This document shows, one piece after another, positions 46,079 to 47,636 of a DNA stretch of 47,636 bases. Each line of letters starts with the position of its first letter. Position 1 is the stretch's first letter. Origin of the DNA: Chrysomallon squamiferum. Taxonomy: Eukaryota; Mollusca; Gastropoda; Neomphalida; Peltospiridae. The notes beneath the pieces are model-generated. The model was given only the letters and a program-made list of their open reading frames with translations, did no database searches and was not told where the DNA came from. The stretch is from assembly GCA_012295275.1 (NCBI GenBank), contig CM022676.1, positions 4,042,258 to 4,089,893 of the forward strand. Reading direction: 5' to 3'. The position numbers and the translations under genes were made by a program.

Positions 46079-47030
46079 ATTATTATTATTATTATTATTA
46101 TTACTGTAGCTATCATCACTACTATCAACAAAATCCTTATAGTTATTGTTATTTTGTCATCATCATAATCATCTTCATTATATACATTTATGTTGTTATT
46201 TTTTAAATATTTTTTGTTGTCATCATCACCAGAAGTCATTACATTATCATTTCCATCATCATCATCATCACATTCAGAGCGTCCAGATTCATGCATAACT
46301 CAAATTACTCATTTTTATTTCATATTCAGATTCAGAACGCCATTTTCCAACATGGCGGAGAAAATTTTACACTGAGAGATTTTCATGATGCGTACAAGGA
46401 CGATTTACCAAAAATCGTCATAGCAACACAAGGATATGACGGTTGTATGGAACTGGATACGATAGGGATGGGGCAGGTACGTTTTAGGGGTGGCAGGCTA
46501 GGTATAGGGGCTAGCTGATAAGTTATAGGGGTCGCCAGCTCAGTTATAGGGAAGAATGGGGTCAATTGTTGGGGAGAGAAGAAATTCAGGAAAGGAGTAT
46601 CAAGAACTGTGTTTGTTATGAATGGAGATCTGGAAGCTATTCAGCTTATTTCTTTTATATAATTAATTTATTTGTATCTGTGTCTGCATATATAATAATT
46701 ATTTTTATTACTTATCAGTTTATGCATTAATACACACCTTTTAATTAATTAATTAATTAATTGATTTATTGATTTATTGATTTATTGATTTATTGATTTT
46801 ATTTTATTTTATTTTATTTTATTTTACTTTATTTTACTTTATTTTATTTTGTTTTATTTGTTAATTTCTATGTTTATTTCTTTATGTCTCTGTCTGTTAT
46901 ACACAGGTGATGCGAATACACAGTGTTTGTAAACAAAGAAGACTGATAGCTAGAGATAGCTCTGGACGTAACATCACGATACCCTTAAACTACCCTTTAC
47001 CCTTCCGTGTTTGTACCAGGAAAAATAAAC
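45343..47030 (+). CDS. Gene H: CABIT-SAM adaptor, 5' part only (cut by window end)
   Basis: Exons 45343-45402 (ATG 45346, [19 protein letters not shown]), mini-exon 45729-45764, 46330-46476 and 46907-47030, the duplicate of E. All are open and have good splice sites. Exons 4 to 6 lie beyond the window. Exon 1 is identical to E at protein level; exon 2 differs by [10 protein letters not shown] versus FAMRDFYDAY and by CMEL versus CTEL. The CABIT-like half present has [16 protein letters not shown] and IHSVCKQRR. Function is inferred from the complete members C and D. Confidence 0.75.
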
Positions 47031-47034
47031 GTGA

Positions 47035-47540
47035 GTATACCGCTACAATGTACTATATTATATACTGCTATACTGTACTATATACCCTATACCTGAGTAT
47101 ACTATATAGTACCATTGCAGTGTATGATACTATAAACTATATTACACTATGTATTCACTACACTACACTATACATCTCTACACTATGCAACAATCAAAAA
47201 CACTATACTTCACTACTATATTGCACTAAGCTGCATTGAGCTACACTACACTGCACAGCACTACATTATAGTGCACTATACTATCCTATACTACACTAAA
47301 CTATACTAAACAATATTTTACTATACTGTGCAATGGTGTACTACATTATACTGTACTAAATTAGACTATACTATGCTACGCTATACTACGCTGTACTAAA
47401 CTATTGTGAGCTTCATTGTAGTATACAATACTCTACTATACTAGACTACACTATGCCGTAGTCTATTATATTTTTCTATACTAAACTGAACTATATTAAA
47501 CTATCCTACACTACACTATATATAGTGTAGTATGAAGTAA
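47035..47540. repeat. ACTAT-type pentamer array in intron 3 of gene H
   Basis: About 500 bp of degenerate TACACTATACTA words in sense orientation, nearly identical to the E array. The window ends inside this intron, in GATGTTGAT repeats. Confidence 0.8.
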
Positions 47541-47636
47541 TTTAAAATATTTTATGTAACCAAGATAAAGAGAAAGCTAAATTAGACTGAAGAGTGATGA
47601 TGTTGATGCTGATGTTGTTGATTATGTTGTTGTTGT

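Overview
The window is eukaryotic: intron-rich, AT-rich, packed with microsatellites, and holding one 200-N assembly gap. No bacterial or viral gene is seen. The exon style (short exons, introns of about 0.2 to 1 kb, consensus GT-AG sites) and a receptor tail with YxxL motifs suggest an invertebrate animal, perhaps a mollusc or other lophotrochozoan. The taxon is a low-confidence inference.

The main content is a cluster of eight paralogous six- or seven-exon genes, called A to H here from left to right. Each encodes a small cytoplasmic adaptor of about 485 to 510 residues: a compact CABIT domain (exons 1-5), then one large exon carrying YxxL motifs, a proline-rich SH3 ligand, a run of D-Y-V tyrosine repeats and a C-terminal SAM domain. 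This is the layout of the GAREM/THEMIS group of GRB2-binding adaptors. Strands and state: A (-, intact, 839-4202), B (-, pseudogene, 6400-11413), C (+, intact, 14442-17877), D (+, intact, 19935-23557), E (+, last exon lost in the gap, 26167-29168), F (-, one frameshift and a lost splice acceptor, 32207-35532), G (+, frameshift in exon 3, 38968-42578), H (+, runs off the window end, 45343-47030). A conserved non-coding leader-exon candidate precedes each first coding exon.

The cluster grew by segmental duplication. The D-E block (about 18.6-28.4 kb) is repeated almost intact as the G-H block (about 37.6-47.6 kb). The B upstream region matches the F upstream region, and gene C is the extra member of the first block. 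F has flanks like B, a body like C and a last coding stretch like A, so gene conversion is likely. Exons 3 and 4 are almost identical in all copies, including silent sites, while exons 1, 2, 5 and 6 vary.

Between the gap and gene F, two exons (30612-30658 and 31034-31170) encode the end of a different protein, apparently a receptor cytoplasmic tail. It has a YxN site and a pair of YxxL motifs at ITAM spacing (YSSL-8 residues-YDVL). Its upstream exons are not in the window. A phosphotyrosine receptor tail inside an array of GRB2-type adaptors is the most interesting biological lead here, though the gap makes the order at this join uncertain.

Most remaining sequence is low complexity: (CT/GA)n, (TTA/TAA)n, (ATC)n, (GT/CA)n and a degenerate ACTAT pentamer array in intron 3 of every gene.
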